Notes under the pieces: model-generated
Databases searched by the model: none
Told to the model about the DNA's origin: nothing
Seen by the model: the letters and a program-made list of their open reading frames with translations, nothing else
Assembly (NCBI RefSeq): GCF_004379255.2
Contig: NC_056042.1
Coordinates: forward strand, 30,297,928-30,361,927
Direction of reading: 5' to 3'
DNA from: Salvia splendens
Lineage: Eukaryota > Streptophyta > Magnoliopsida > Lamiales > Lamiaceae
DNA: 64,000 bases
Part shown: positions 12,663 through 25,243 of the stretch, one piece after another
Numbering within the stretch: the first letter of the stretch is position 1
Layout of the letters: every line of letters begins with the position of its first letter
Position numbers and translations under genes: made by a program

Positions 12663-13225
12663 GTAATATAATCATATTACACACTAACTTTAAATTGAAG
12701 AATATCCAACGAACCTTGCCCCACTAAAAAAACGAAATGTTTCTTTAAAGAAGACAGTTATGTTTGTAATTCTAAGATAAAGTTAGAATGCAATAAAAAG
12801 CAAAAAAATATAAAAATATATTGATACCAAAATATGATCTCGAAAGCTATTGATATACCTTATTGGTATTGTCACTAAAAAGAATTATTATAGCATACAT
12901 AGATAGCATACGAACGAACGTCATATATTAAATGCTCTAAATTGTTTCATATTGATGATAATAAATATTTACATAGTAGAATATACAAAAGTCTAAACAT
13001 GGAATATAATGAAAACTCCAAATACCTAGCCGTCCAAATCTATACATAACTTAATAATTTTGAGACCGTTATGATTTTATAACCCCATTTTCTACTGCCC
13101 AAAAAAAAATAATACTAGTCACTTTTCTTTTTAAATGAACATAAAGTTAAAGCTACTTTTTTGTTACATGATTTAAATATACTGTGAGTTTATATTAGTC
13201 TCATATCAAATGGTACTTTTGTTAT

Positions 13226-13490
13226 AGAGTATTCACTAAAATTGATCCTGAATATATGCCTATTTTACGATTTTGATCATAGACTTTATCTTTTGAATTT
13301 TTTGATCATGTACATTTTAAATCGGATCACAATTGGTCCTCCGTTAACAATTCCATTAATATTTAATAGTCAGTGATTTTAATCACAATTTTGACCAATT
13401 AAAGCGATTAATTATGATTACTTACACCCTAATTATATCCTTAATTATTTTAATAAATTTTCATTTAAAATATAAAACAAATAATGTAAA
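13226..13490. repeat. Left TIR of the Pack-MULE
   Basis: Reverse-complement partner of 14240-14506. By eye identity is high over the outer 200 bp and lower toward the interior. Confidence 0.85.
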
Positions 13491-13548
13491 AAAATGAAAT
13501 ATACGGCCCAATTTAATTAATCAATAATCTCCTTAATTAATCCTGGTA

Positions 13549-13981
13549 ATGCTCACCAACATTGATCCCTCCGCCGCACCGGAGCCCCCTTTCTCCTACT
13601 GCCACACCGCCGCCGCCACCAAACGCAAGCGCCACCCCACCGGAACCCCAGGTATTTATTTAGTTTTAATTTAATTTATACATATATGTAATTATTTCCA
13701 AAAATTAATTGAAACTAGCAGATCCGGATGTGGAGGTGGTGTCGTTGTCGCCGAAGACGCTGCTGGAGTCGGATCGGTACGTTTGCGAGATCTGCAACCA
13801 AGGGTTCCAGAGGGATCAGAACCTGCAAATGCACAGGAGGAGGCACAACGATAAGCGGTCGGGGCCCATACATTACGCCTTGGAAGCGGTGGAATTTCAG
13901 TCGGAGGTGGTGGTCGCGGTAGATTTTGAGAGGCAGGTGGTGGAATTTGAGTCGGAGATGGTGGTTGCGGTTGATTCTTAG
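13549..13981 (+). pseudogene. INDETERMINATE DOMAIN C2H2 zinc-finger fragment captured in the MULE
   Basis: Exon 13549-13651 reads MLTNIDPS...KRKRHPTGTP and splices (CAG|GTATTT ... CTAGCAG) to 13722 in frame, continuing [20 protein letters not shown] and the finger [21 protein letters not shown]. This is the conserved start of the plant IDD family: KRKR nuclear signal, the SLSPKTL segment, then ZnF1. After the first finger the sequence leaves the family at HNDKRSGP and runs through repeated VVAVD-type segments to a stop at 13979-13981. Fingers 2-4 and the C-terminus are absent. The retained intron shows DNA-level capture rather than retrotransposition. A chimeric peptide of about 120 residues is possible if transcribed. 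Confidence 0.85.
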
Positions 13982-14078
13982 TAGGAGACGGTGCTTGAGG
14001 TCGATTCTCAGTCGGATTCGATTTTGAGAGGCAGGTGCTCTTCCCCTTCCCCTCCCCCTTCTCGTTATCCTTCTCCAT
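13692..14078 (-). CDS. Antisense proline-rich chimeric ORF in the Pack-MULE
   Basis: A 128-codon ORF starts with ATG at 14078 and reads [13 protein letters not shown], then a Pro/Thr-rich run with [14 protein letters not shown] repeats. It then continues antisense through the IDD zinc-finger exon. The 5' part may be a second captured gene fragment, with the GC-rich 14080-14180 as its leader. No family is recognised, and expression is unknown. Confidence 0.3.
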   Translation of the reverse strand: MEKDNEKGEGKGKSTCLSKSNPTENRPQAPSPTKNQPQPPSPTQIPPPASQNLPRPPPPTEIPPLPRRNVWAPTAYRCASSCAFAGSDPSGTLGCRSRKRTDPTPAASSATTTPPPHPDLLVSINFWK

Positions 14079-14239
14079 CTAGAGTTTCTTCCTTCTGCCG
14101 ATAAACTAGCTTAGCTCTCGTCGCGCCGCTCGCCGCTCAAGAGAACAACGGCGCCGTCGAAGTGAGAGAGCGTGACCTTTCGTTTTTGTTAAAAAATTGT
14201 CTGTTTGTTGTAAACTTATTTCTTACTCTTTATTTTCTT

Positions 14240-14506
14240 TTTTAATACTTTTATTTTAGTATTTTAAATGATATATCCTTAAAATAATTAAGGTTATGAT
14301 TAGGAGTTGGTAATCCTATTAAAAATTGCTTAAGTTTGGTTAAAATTGTGATTAAAATAGTTGACTATTAAATATTAACGGAATTGTAAACGGATGACTA
14401 ATTGTAATCCGATTTGAAATGTACAAGACCAAAAAATTTAAAAGATAAAATTTAAGACCAAAATCATAAAATAAGCATATATTTAAGACTAATTTTGGCA
14501 TTTACT
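14240..14506. repeat. Right TIR of the Pack-MULE
   Basis: Inverse of 13226-13490, ending GGCATTTACT just before the 9-bp target-site copy. Confidence 0.85.
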
Positions 14507-15997
14507 TTTTCTTATATTGAAGATTTTATATGTTGTGAAGTAACGTGACTACTTTTTCATCTTTACTATAGTAATAAAATACTCTATTTTTTCTAACGTT
14601 ATAAAATTGAAATACTATTACAAATAAATATCCAAACATTACAATAAGAAAGATTGATACCAAAATTTGGGTTTTACTTAAACAACATGAACTAATTTTT
14701 TTGAGTAATTTACAGAAAATTAAAAAGCATAAATTTATTAAATTGATGTCAACTAATCACCATCTTAATATCAACGGTCACAAATGCTGAGCCCATGCTA
14801 AGATCGTGCTCCTTGCCGCACATTAATGCTCCCCCTCTCTTCAACTAGAACACAGAAATAGAAGTGAAGTCTAGTTAAAGTCTAGTTAATTGCAAAATTT
14901 TGAAACGACGTCCAAAAATTTCTGGCAACGGTTCGCCGTCGTCTGCGGTAGAGCAAATCTTTGAAATTGCTTCAAATATCAGCAGTTATCTCTATCTGCC
15001 GCCTTCAACGGTTTTCCTATCTCTTTTTCCTTTGGAGTATTTGCCGCATTCAGGTAGTGGAATGCGCACAATTCCGATTTCAATCACATTTCTCGTCACT
15101 CTTTTCCTTTTTATATTTGTATTCTCTTCCTTTTTTTTTCTAGTGTTACAATTGAAATTTGCTAAGGCATTTTTCATATCGTGTTTGTGATTGTAATTTT
15201 TTTGTCGGCGAATTTGATTGCTGTTCCGTGAGAGTGATACTGGTGGTATATATGTTAAGATGCAGCATTAGGTGTTTGATATTAGTTTTGTACTGCTTTT
15301 TGTATTTATCGGAATAAGTGTAATTTTGCTTCATTGAGTGTGTGTATGTGCGCTCTCGCGTGTGTGTTTCTACTTTGAGATCTTCAATGGCGAAGTGGTA
15401 ATCGTGAATTTGGTAAAATTTAATACAATGTACTACTAGTGTATCACGTCACTGAATTTGATTAAGAAAATAAGAAACAATGGCAAATTACAGTTTTTGG
15501 ATTTCAGTTATATCTCAGTGTTGAATGATTTGGAGATGAGGAGAAGACAGACAAACAAGTTAGCGCAGGAATAGAATCCTTGAATATTTTTTATTGTAAT
15601 GCTTCTGAGATCTTGTTGTTTATTGCCGAAGTGGATGAGAGAAAACACATGAATTTGATTTTATTTGCTTTTGTACTTCAATTCTGATAATGTGAAAGAA
15701 ATTGATGCATGACTTTTATAGCATTTACGTTTTTTATGTTCATTTTCTTTGTGTTTCATCTATATTATTGCAAGTGAGGTTTTTCTCTCTGCAATTTACT
15801 TACGAATGAACACAATGAACCTAAGTGAGTTCGACTTAAGTTCTTTAATTTGGCATCACAAAGTAGTGCTTGAAAGTGTAAAAACAGTGTGAAATAAACT
15901 GCACACTCCAAATTCAATGATGATTACATCGACTTAAATTTTGAGTTAGTTTGCTGTCCTTAACCTAACATCTTTTCCTTTTTTTCAGAGTGGAAAA

Positions 15998-17769
15998 ATG
16001 ATTGGATCTCTTTTCACTAGAGGACTTGTGTATGTACCATATCCAGTTTCTAGTTTATGAAAAGTTGTATTTCCTTTCATTTCTGCTGAAGGAGTATCTT
16101 AATTTTCATTTTACCTTCATGATAGGATGGTTCTTGGCTATGCATACCCTGCATATGAATGCTATAAATCTATGGAGCTGAATAAGCCTGACATCGAGCA
16201 ACTTCGCTTTTGGTGCCAATACTGGTACACCTCACTCTTGATTTACCGTTCGAGTGCTTTTGTTCTAGTTATTTCATGTAACCCATTTTCAATGTTGCAG
16301 GGTCTTAGTGGCGGGCTTGACAGTATTTGAAAGAATTGGTGATACATTTATTGGCTGGTAGAACTTTTGTGCTTTAGACACTGACTTGTTATTCTCTCAT
16401 TTTCTGGCGAGGGGGATATTTTTGTTAATAATCTTGGTTTGCATCTTGCAGGGTTCCCATGTATGGTGAAGCTAAGTTAGCCTTCTTTATATATCTGTGG
16501 TATCCTAAAACTAAGGTATGCAGTACCTTCTACTCATTCCTCTCCAACTCGAGTTGATATTATTTTGTTTTTTTCTCATTGGCCATTTCCCTTTCCATGT
16601 CTATCCAGGGAACAACATATGTTTATGATTCGTTCTTTCGGCCTTATGTTGCAAAACATGAGACAGAAATTGATCGTAGTTTGTTAGAAATGAAGACAAG
16701 AGCAGGGGACTTGGCATTTATGTACTGGCAAAAGTCGGCAAGTTATGTCCAGACCAGAGTTTTTGATATTTTGCAGTTTGTTGCTGCACAATCAACCCCC
16801 AAACGATCGGCTCAGGTACAATATCTTTGCAGCATTGGGATGAAAACTATGAGTATGATGTGTTGAAGCGTACTGTTTGTAGTAGTTCTCAGATTAGTTA
16901 CACTGATACTATGAATTTGTTTTCTAGTTTGATGATGCACCTCTTCAGTATAAAAACTCTTAGTTGTGTCAACCAGGGCACTCTTCCATCTCTTACTGAT
17001 GCCATTTCCTTTTTCTTGTTATGCAAAAACGTGCACATCATCAGTCTATGTTAACTCTTATAAAAAAACCTTTTATGCATTTTGGCCCCAGTTTACACGA
17101 TTAGCACGTTTTGCTTTTAGACATTAGTACAGTGAGTCTGAAACCAATGTTGTTATATGGCAAACATCTGATTGCCTATGCTGGTGTTTGATCAACACTG
17201 TCAGTGTTGAGTGTACAACCGTCAATGACACAATGAGCCTAAAGTATTTATTTCTCCTCTCTTCGGATATCATTTTATAGAAGATAAAAGTTTATTATTT
17301 CATGTTGTAGCCTTCACAGCAGGAATCCAAAGTCTTGAAACCCACTACACCATCGGCTCGTGTAGCAGATGTCACAACACAACCCCAAAATGAACAGCTC
17401 TCTTCTCCGGCTTCCTCTACATCTTCAAGCGAGCAAGAAGAGGATGCAATAGATGCTGCAGAATCTCCGGGCGAACCAAAAGCAGCTCCTGCTCCAGTAG
17501 TCTCGAAAGGACCAAAAGCAGCTCCGGCTCCAGCAGTCTCCAAAGGACCAAAAGCAGCTACTGCTCCAGCAGTCTCCAAAGGACCAAAAGCAACACTGAG
17601 TCAAGCCATTGTGGCATCGAGTTCCTCTAAAGAAGAGGCAATGCAGATCGATTCTGTGAGTGAGACTACGCCTCCTACAATACAAGAGACTGTTGTATCA
17701 GAAGAAGCCTTACGATCGCCGAAAACGAGATTTAGGAAAACACGTGCTGCTGCTGTATCAAAACGCTGA
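15998..17769 (+). CDS. HVA22-like protein (TB2/DP1/REEP family)
   Basis: Exons 15998-16029, 16126-16224, 16301-16357, 16452-16515, 16609-16815 and 17311-17769 join in frame with GT-AG introns to 305 aa. A 5'UTR exon probably ends at 15053 (CAG|GTAGTG). The N-terminal half carries the family pattern: GYAYPAYECYK, FWCQYWVLVAGLTVFERIGD, WVPMYGEAKLAFFIYLWYP and GTTYVYDSFFRPYVAKHETEI. These hairpin membrane segments shape tubular ER and, in plants, are linked to ABA and stress responses. The length and long hydrophilic tail resemble Arabidopsis HVA22i/j. The tail holds three tandem 12-residue units (KAAPAPAVSKGP and variants, about 17477-17591) and is Ser/Glu-rich with a basic C-terminus. All motifs are intact. 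Confidence 0.93.
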
Positions 17770-18408
17770 GCAATTGTAGTCTGCATGATCTTAGGCGGGT
17801 GATAAATGCACAATAGTCACTAGGTAACACAAATTTCTTCATTTTCTTCTTGCTATAGTTGCATTACTAACATACATTTTCGTGATTAGTATATGATGAT
17901 AAGTCTTCTGGTGGCTTCTTTTAGCTCGAAATTTTATTTTATTATTTGTATTGCAGTATAGTAGTGGTAACAATATATTGTATACATGCATTGATAAATT
18001 GAGGATGATGAGTGAGTGTGGACTATGTTTCTATATTCATTAAGAAATATTGGCTTCGATAAACAATGCTAAGAATAAACCATTATTGAACACTCTTTGT
18101 AAAGAAAAAAATAGCTTGAAAATTAGTACTCTGTATATTTTTTTGGATGGAAGTAGTATAGTTATTCATGTAGCGATTCAAACCCTCAATCTATTTGGCG
18201 AAAAAGAAACGTCTTGCCAACTAAATTACTTTTCCTATTATTCTTTCCTTTATTCATTTTCTTCGACAATTTTAACAATTGATTTGATGTTTTATTTCAT
18301 GATACATTGTTCAATTAGTGTAACTACTTTTTAAATATAATTAAATAATTAATATTCCCTTCCTCCTTGAAAAATATGGACTCTTTACTTATTAGCCCCT
18401 AAAAAGTA

Positions 18409-18726
18409 CTCCCTCCGTCCACGTAAAAATAGAGCACATTTATCATTTTTGGTTGTCCACGAAAAATAGAGCACATTTAAGAAAGGGAAGTTTTCAACAT
18501 CTCTCTTACTTTTTTCTCATTCTTTCTTACTAGTAATATGAACCTCACATTTCACTATCACTACTTTTCTCTTACTTTTTTCCCTTCTATCTCACTAATA
18601 ATATGAACCCAACATTCCACTATCATTACTTCTCTCTTACTTTTTTCCTTTCTCTCTTACTTTACCAATTACACATTAAAACCTGTATCATTCACAATGT
18701 GTCCTATTTTTCGTGGACGGAGGGAG
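18409..18726. repeat. Stowaway-like MITE with TA target sites
   Basis: The ends are TA|CTCCCTCCGTCCACG and CGTGGACGGAGGGAG|TA, perfect inverted termini. The internal arms (AATAGAGCACATTT and others) belong to the same subfamily as 62369-62684. Length about 318 bp. Confidence 0.88.
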
Positions 18727-18728
18727 TA

Positions 18729-20649
18729 TGAATCTTTTAATTTTATTTACAACGTTAACAATTACACTACACTATTATTGATGTGAAATTACTTTCTACT
18801 AACACTATCTTTATGATTTTATCTATCTCTCTTACTTTATCAATTATACGTTAAAATTTCTTTTTAAATCAAATGTTTATACTTTTTCGAGACGAAGGTA
18901 GGTGAGATAAAAAAGAGTTTATCTTTATCCACGTGAGATGCTCCTTTTTCCACTCAAAAGATTCTGACCTTGATTTTAAAGGGGGAACCTTAATTAAACA
19001 CAATAAACAAATCAAGTTGTCTATTCTTTTTGCTCGACATACTTTTATTGCTGCCTTTAGCTCAAAAAGAAAAAGAGATTAATTTATGGAAATGGGTATG
19101 AGGGAATATGTTTACAAGGTCCTTTGAAAATTTTGGACATGGTATAGTTTGTTGTATGTCAGACCAATTAAAAAGGTATCGGATGGATTGACATCAATTG
19201 CTCAATTTATTTTAGAGAACTTAATTACAAGTTTTTAGAGTTTATAAAATGTTTTAAAAATTTGTAATATTTCAAAAAGTTTATGATAAGTCATGGCCCT
19301 CCCAGGCCTAACGTGCCATTGCTAATGCATATTCAATCATGACTAATCTTTTAAACCAAATTGACCCTCTAAATATAACTTTATTGCATTATGATTTTGT
19401 ATGAATTGCATTTTGAAGCGGTAATTAATATTTGCATTTTGGTATTGTATGAAGTGCATTTCGTAGTGGTTATTTTGACCATGTATGAACCATATTTCGT
19501 ATAAATATTGTTTTCAATGAAAACGAAATAACAGAGCATAATAAAGAAAAAATAGCAAAGTAGGAGTATTAAAATATGTGAACAATTTTAATCCATGAGT
19601 ATCAAAGTAATGGAAGATAAATACATAAAAGCGTATGCAAAAATGAAGACAACAATTTTGCAAACCCATAAAATTAGAACCATTAAGAAATACTAATGCA
19701 ATACAATAAAATTTATTCTTATAAAAATCATCACATGCCCCTAAATTGTATAGCACATAATTGCTTATTAAGAATATCCCTTGATATTCAACATTTACGA
19801 ATTCAAAAGAGTGAGATTTTTGTCACTCAATAAATTCAAGCTCACGATTACGTATCCATATAACAAAATGATGAATTTATCGTAATCTTAATTATCTAAA
19901 TACTAAAATGATTAAATATTATATTTATTTCTATTTCAACCCCCTCCGTATATATAAATTGTTATGTGGGTACGTAATTTGAAGTCGAGTATGTGAAAAC
20001 TGCAAGGATGCAAACGTAAATAAAAGATAATTCATATCTGTTTATGTAATAAGTATGAGATTAATTTTGGACCCAGAGACAAAAACCTCCATATATATAC
20101 TCTCTCGACTAATTCTTGTTTCCGTTTCAGTCTGGGTAGGGGAACCCATAGTATAAGGACTTAAGGACCTGTTTTGCCTTTGTCGATATCACTAATTTGA
20201 GTTCACGATAATGTTGTATTAGAAATGATTCATTCCGCCCCTTAAAAGAGAAAAAGATTATCCACTTGTTGAAGTTGGGCTCACTACTTTTATTGATATA
20301 GATGTCCAGACTTATTATTTAAAATAACAAACGAATAGTTTTGGTAGGTGCATTCTCCTCATATACTGTTCACTTAGCACTCTATGAAAAAAATATATTT
20401 TCAACTGATAAGTTAAATTTTATTGAAGATACGTTTATATATTTTACCTTCACTCATGAATTTTTAATTATGTCTTTGATGCAAATGAAAGATTATTTGA
20501 TGGTAATCTAAATTCAGAGTGAAGAAAGACTGCTTATTTAATAAGCGAGATGAGGATTATGGCCAATCTAAATTGGGAGGTTGCAAAGCCCATTTATTAT
20601 ATTAAAATTTAAAAGTTTTGGGTGAATTAAGAAGGTTAGGTTTTGGTTG
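18729..20649. other. AT-rich intergenic DNA
   Basis: No gene is supported. A short open frame on the minus strand at 19514-19756 is phenylalanine-rich and not protein-like. No repeat termini were recognised. Confidence 0.5.
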
Positions 20650-21566
20650 GACCCTGGTTTTCATTGCTTTCAACCTCCCATCCCATCTTACCTAACGTCG
20701 CCTTCTTCTTCGTCTTCAATCTACTGTTGCTCTGCATACTGAATTCGTAAGTCCTTTTATTGCTTTTCAGTTGTTTTTATTACACTTTCAACCGGATTCC
20801 GACTGTTGTATGCTGGCTTATCTATTTGTTTGGATCCCGATTGCTTCAAGATTGAATTTTGATGGAGTAATATTATAAAACTTACTGTTCATCTGCTTCG
20901 TGATCAAGATTAGTTTCTAAATTCGTGTGCTTATATAGACGGAGTTCTCGTATCTATATAGCTAGGAGTTTGGTGTTGATACCATGGAGCTGAAATTGGA
21001 GTGTTTAAATTCGTTTTCTACTAATCTAATTGGATTTCCAACTTTATCATATCCCATAAAAGCCTAATCAACTGAAACCTACTACACGCGCCGCTGTCTT
21101 CTTCTGTAAATGCTTCTCCTTCGAATCTGCATTTGTTCTTCATTCTTCTTCACCGATGCACTTCGTCTTACATGTGCTTTTATTCATTCTTCTTCTCTCT
21201 TCTCAAAATACAACAAAAATCGAGTCTTTCAATACAACGAATATCTTCCAATCTGGATGGGGGCGGGCCATTATAAGCCCCTCAAAACAAGAGGGGTTCT
21301 ATTGTGTAAAAAAATCTCTCTTTTTAAAACATTCATGCGCATTGACTGCAATTTCCTCCAATGGCTTTGTTATTCTCTGAAATATACTAATTTCAATAGT
21401 CCATTGTAAATTGATGTCTTTCTGGTGATTTCCATCAGTAAATTGTACCATCATAGAAGTATATGTATAGGCAGAAGAATTGCTGCATTTTACTTTTTGC
21501 AGGATTATTTATTTATTGAGTACTTATAATTTGCAGACTCGTTCCTGTTTGTGATGCCATTTTCTG

Positions 21567-23307
21567 ATGATCTTTGCTGTTAGAAGGAGATTTAGCATTG
21601 TAAAGGTCGAGGCTTCCTTAAAAAGTTTATGCACCATGAAAGGAGAAAACGTAGATGATCCATTGGGTTCGGAAGGATTTCCTGTTTTACCCCCTATAGT
21701 TGCCGGGAACAACAAGAAAAGTTCGTCCTCCAAAGTCCAAGTTACACCCGAAATAGAGAAGAAGTATGTTCATCGTGTTTATGATGCAATTGCTCCCCAC
21801 TTTAGTTCTACCCGGTTTGCAAAATGGCCCAAGGTCCAAGGGTTCTTGAACGCTCTGCCCTCGGGATCTCTCATTTTAGATGCAGGGTGTGGCAATGGGA
21901 AGTATTTGGGGTTGAATCCGAATTGTTATTTCATCGGTTGTGATATCAGTGCACCGCTTATCAATATATGTTCGGATAAAGGGAATGAAGTTTTGGTTGC
22001 TGATGCAGTGAATCTTCCTTACCGTACTGGTTATGGTGATGCTGCAATCTCTATTGCAGTTTTGCATCACTTGAGCTCAGAAAGTAGGAGAAAGAAAGCT
22101 GTCGAAGAATTGATTCGAATTGTCAAGAAAGGTGGTCTGATTTTAATCACAGTTTGGGCTAGTGAACAGGAAGATAACTCATTGATTAAGAAATGGACTC
22201 CCCTTAGTCCAAAATACATAGAAGAATGGATCGGACCTGGTAGCCCTCGAACGCGTAGCCCTTCATCTGCAGTTTCGCTAGAAAGCATCTCAGAATCTGA
22301 GGAAAGTGTTTCTGCAGAGCAGTCTATGTATTTACTTAAAGAGTCCGAAGATGAAAGATCCACTGATATCAAGTACCCGAGCTGTAGTGATCTAACACGC
22401 AGCCCTTCACCTTCAATTCGTCTAGAGAGCATCTCAGAAACTGAGGAAAGTGTGTCTGGTGAGCAGTCGATATGCTTACCTAAAGAGTCTGAGGATGAAA
22501 GATCTGATGAAATCAAGCATCCAAACTCCGGTGATGGACCTCTTTCGTCAGATTCTACATTTAGAAAGAGTAGTCTATGTCAGCAAGAATATTTTGTGCC
22601 ATGGCACTTACCTTATCATCGAGCCGAAGTAAGTGGAGCTTCTTCAAATGCTGTATCTAATGGTTTTGCACGGAAAGATGATAAGAAGGGTGCAGTTGTG
22701 TACGACAGATATTATCATGTTTTCAGTGAAGGTGAACTTGAAAGGTGAGGCATTCTTTTAATAATACATGAACATGATACTAGTTTATACTATTACTGTT
22801 TCTAATCATAATTAAGATAATTTTAGCTAAATCTCTGCTATAGATGTCTTTGAAAACCTTGATTAGTGATAGTGTTGGTAATGAAAAATGTGGACTGAAC
22901 CCTCGAGTTCAAACTATTTTTAAAGGCCGCTTTCCATTGATGAGGGACTCATGTTTTGCAATGACAACGACCGAACTTAACTTGCTAATTGGTGTATATT
23001 ATAATCGTCATTGCATTCTTATAGTATACTGTAGTATCATTTCATTGGTTAGTTGAGTGCTGAGGCCTGAAGTACCGATTACAGAACTTAGGGTACGGTG
23101 TTTGTCTCAGTTTAGTAACTTTATCTTGAGAGCTTCACATAACTATTTTGACCCCACGCTAGTCAATATCTTGCTACTTGCGGTGCCTTGATACTGTCTT
23201 GAATATCTGTTTGCAGGTTGGCCAGCAATGTCGAAGGTGCTGTCATCGTGGACAGATTTTATGACAAATCAAACTGGTGCATTATCCTTGAGAAAACTTC
23301 ATCATGA
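21567..23307 (+). CDS. TRM9: tRNA wobble-uridine (cm5U34) methyltransferase, TRM9/ALKBH8-type
   Basis: Coding exons 21567-22744 and 23217-23307 (AAAG|GTGAGG ... TTGCAG|GTTG) give 422 aa. A 5'UTR exon near 20650-20748 (ATTC|GTAAGT) and a long leader intron precede the start. The protein methylates the carboxymethyl group on U34 of certain tRNAs using S-adenosylmethionine, helping decode AGA and GAA codons. KKYVHRVYDAIAPHFSSTRF, the SAM motif LDAGCGNGKYLG (residues 104-115), GCDIS, ADAVNLPYR and ISIAVLHHLS match TRM9. The conserved C-terminal part resumes at VPWHLPYHR and YDRYYHVFSEGELERL and ends in exon 2. The variable central insert contains two tandem 48-residue copies. A second ATG at 21636 could start a form without the arginine-rich N-terminus. 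Confidence 0.93.
22251..22538 (+). repeat. Tandem 48-codon duplication inside TRM9
   Basis: Residues 229-276 and 277-324 are two copies sharing TRSPS, LESISE.EESVS.EQS, KESEDERS and IK.P. The copies are 144 bp each, in frame and moderately diverged. They lie in the acidic Ser-rich insert and leave the methyltransferase motifs untouched. Confidence 0.9.
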
Positions 23308-23599
23308 GTTGATATCTACCAATGAGTCAGTAGGGGATCTTGCAACCCTGGGGAATATGTCCTCGGACAAAATTTGGTTTTACAAGATATTTATTGTTCG
23401 GATGATTCTAGACCAGGCCCACGACTACACTCCAACGAGGTATACGACCAGCAGTGCCTGGCACTTGGACTTGATTGTTTTGTGATTTCTTCAGCCGTGT
23501 TCTTACTCCATTACCATTATCTGTGCTTCTTATTGTTGTCGCTGGACCGTCGTCATTATTATATACGATGACACACAACATTTAAGGAAAATTCTTCTT

Positions 23600-24063
23600 T
23601 CCAGAGATGAAACTAGACTTTCCTGTGGTTGTAAAGATTCAATTTGCTATAAAAGATACTCCTTGTTCTTGTGTGCATCCGCCGCTGAATAAGTCTGATA
23701 ATCCACATTAGCATTGTGTTTTTTTTCGTTTTATTACTCTATTTCAATAAATTATCATCAAGATCATACTAATATTTTAAAAATTGATTAAAAGTATTGA
23801 TAATCCAACACACATTTGAATACTAAAACCTATACACTTATTTAAGCAAAAGCAGCTATAGAATGATGTGTTCAGATGGTTGGATAAGTGCCTTTCTTGT
23901 AAATAAGCATCAACCTGTCCTATCTTCCACATATACTATGCAACAACTAAACTCTTTTTAACAAAAATAAATCATCACAAAATCAATACTACTTCCCCAC
24001 TCCTTTATAAGCTTCCATAAATAGTACTCAAAATTCTAAAATCTTGATCACAATTTAGCTAAC
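23600..24063. other. Intergenic region between TRM9 and a small ORF
   Basis: Contains the TRM9 3' flank. A TATA-like TTTATAAGC at about 24004 lies 60 bp before the ATG at 24064. Nothing else is recognised. Confidence 0.4.
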
Positions 24064-24258
24064 ATGAAAATGTCGTTGGGGCAAGATTATGAAGGGGTTC
24101 ACTATCTTCCCTGCCCCTTCAAGAGGTGGTTCCGGGGCGGTGGTCGTTCGATGAGACCCCGAAAACTTCATGCAGCACCTCCTATTATTTCTCCTCCAAT
24201 TCACACAAGAATGAATGAAGCCATTGCAGATTGCATTGGAAGTTTGGAACCAAGGTAA
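24064..24258 (+). CDS. Small basic hypothetical protein
   Basis: A 64-residue ORF (MKMSLGQDYEGVHYLPCPF...) is rich in Arg/Pro and ends ADCIGSLEPR. It has a plausible TATA box and short leader. The last codons contain a good splice donor (CCAAG|GTAATA at 24255), so this may be exon 1 of a longer gene whose later exons I could not find. No family is recognised. Confidence 0.4.
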   Translation: MKMSLGQDYEGVHYLPCPFKRWFRGGGRSMRPRKLHAAPPIISPPIHTRMNEAIADCIGSLEPR

Positions 24259-24259
24259 T

Positions 24260-25243
24260 AAAATCAAAGATATTCCTGCCACTGAAGTATACAATACTGT
24301 TATTTTCAGTACAACACAATTGTCAAATAAATCACTTAATTTGATCAAATTTTGGATGGAAAAATTCGCAACCATCCTATTCAAAGTTTTTTGGTGACAA
24401 ATTTTAATTACATGTCGTATATGTGTAGCCATTTAAATTATGGTCAAATTCTCGCAAGTCCGATAAGGTTTCAACATAACAAGAAATCAAATTTTCTCAT
24501 TCATCCCATCCAATGTTTCATCAAGATAATTTGTATTTTCTCATTTATTTTACTTTCTACTTTCATCAAGATAATTTTACACTGTTATATGCAAACACAG
24601 ATGTGCTCTTTGCAAGTTGTTGCAAATTACACTCTATGCCCTCTCTACACAAAGGAGTTGTGGTTTGTGAATTGTCACCATCAACTACCTCACTCTTTGC
24701 CCTTCCTTCTATGTCAATATGTTGACATAGAAGAAACGGAAGTGAGAGATATAGAAGCATATAAGATGAAGTAAAAAAAAAAGGCAAAGAAAAGAAAATG
24801 GACATCGGCAAAAACAATATTAATAACGCGATGTCATTTTTTAGGTTATCAGACAACGTAGGGTTGTCCACATAAATATTTTCCCATTGACACAACGTCA
24901 ATTTCGTCCAAATTAAGAAACATGTGGAATTTTCTAAAACAAATTATCATGATGTATAAATCATCAATTAGTAACAATGGAATCATTTATCTCAATACAT
25001 GGAAGAATATATAAAAAAAAATAAAACCATTTTCTTTATTAAAATTGGAATTGCATAATATAGTTATAATGATTGAAGTATTAATTAAAACAAAATTCAT
25101 TTAAATCTCTAAACAATAAAAAATGGATGAATTCGTAGACAATTTTCCAGCAATAGTCAATATAGGGAAGCGCGGACCAAATCAACCAAGCAAAGCAATT
25201 AATCCCTACACTTCGTTGCGGAGCTCACGTCAATTCTTGAAAA
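24260..25243. other. Intergenic and 5' leader of AP-2 sigma
   Basis: AT-rich. It contains a short perfect hairpin near 24707-24735 (CTTCTATGTCAA and its inverse). No supported gene. The final part is probably the AP-2 sigma 5'UTR. Confidence 0.4.

Larger units (their letters stand above)
13226..14506. mobile_element. Pack-MULE carrying gene fragments
   Basis: Long terminal inverted repeats, about 265 bp each, bound this 1.28-kb element. They share segments such as TTAATATTTAATAGTCA, TTTTAATCACAATTTT and CTTAATTATTTTA in inverse order. Flanking 9-mers TTTTGTTAT (13217-13225) and TTTTCTTAT (14507-14515) match at 8 of 9 bases, the size expected for Mutator-like elements. The ends read AGTAAATGCCAAAATTAGTC-like. 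The interior is abruptly GC-rich and holds an IDD zinc-finger gene fragment with an intron plus a proline-rich ORF on the other strand. No transposase is present, so it depends on a MULE transposase supplied elsewhere. Confidence 0.88.

Noticed and set aside
14900..15190. 96-codon ORF before the HVA22-like gene
   Set aside because: It spans the 5'UTR exon and crosses its splice donor at 15054; composition is hydrophobic noise.
19514..19756. Minus-strand 80-codon ORF
   Set aside because: Phe/Tyr/Leu-rich as expected from AT-rich DNA; no motif or promoter.
21110..21409. Open frames of 99 and 74 codons upstream of TRM9
   Set aside because: They lie in the leader intron between the 5'UTR exon and the coding exon and overlap each other in different frames.
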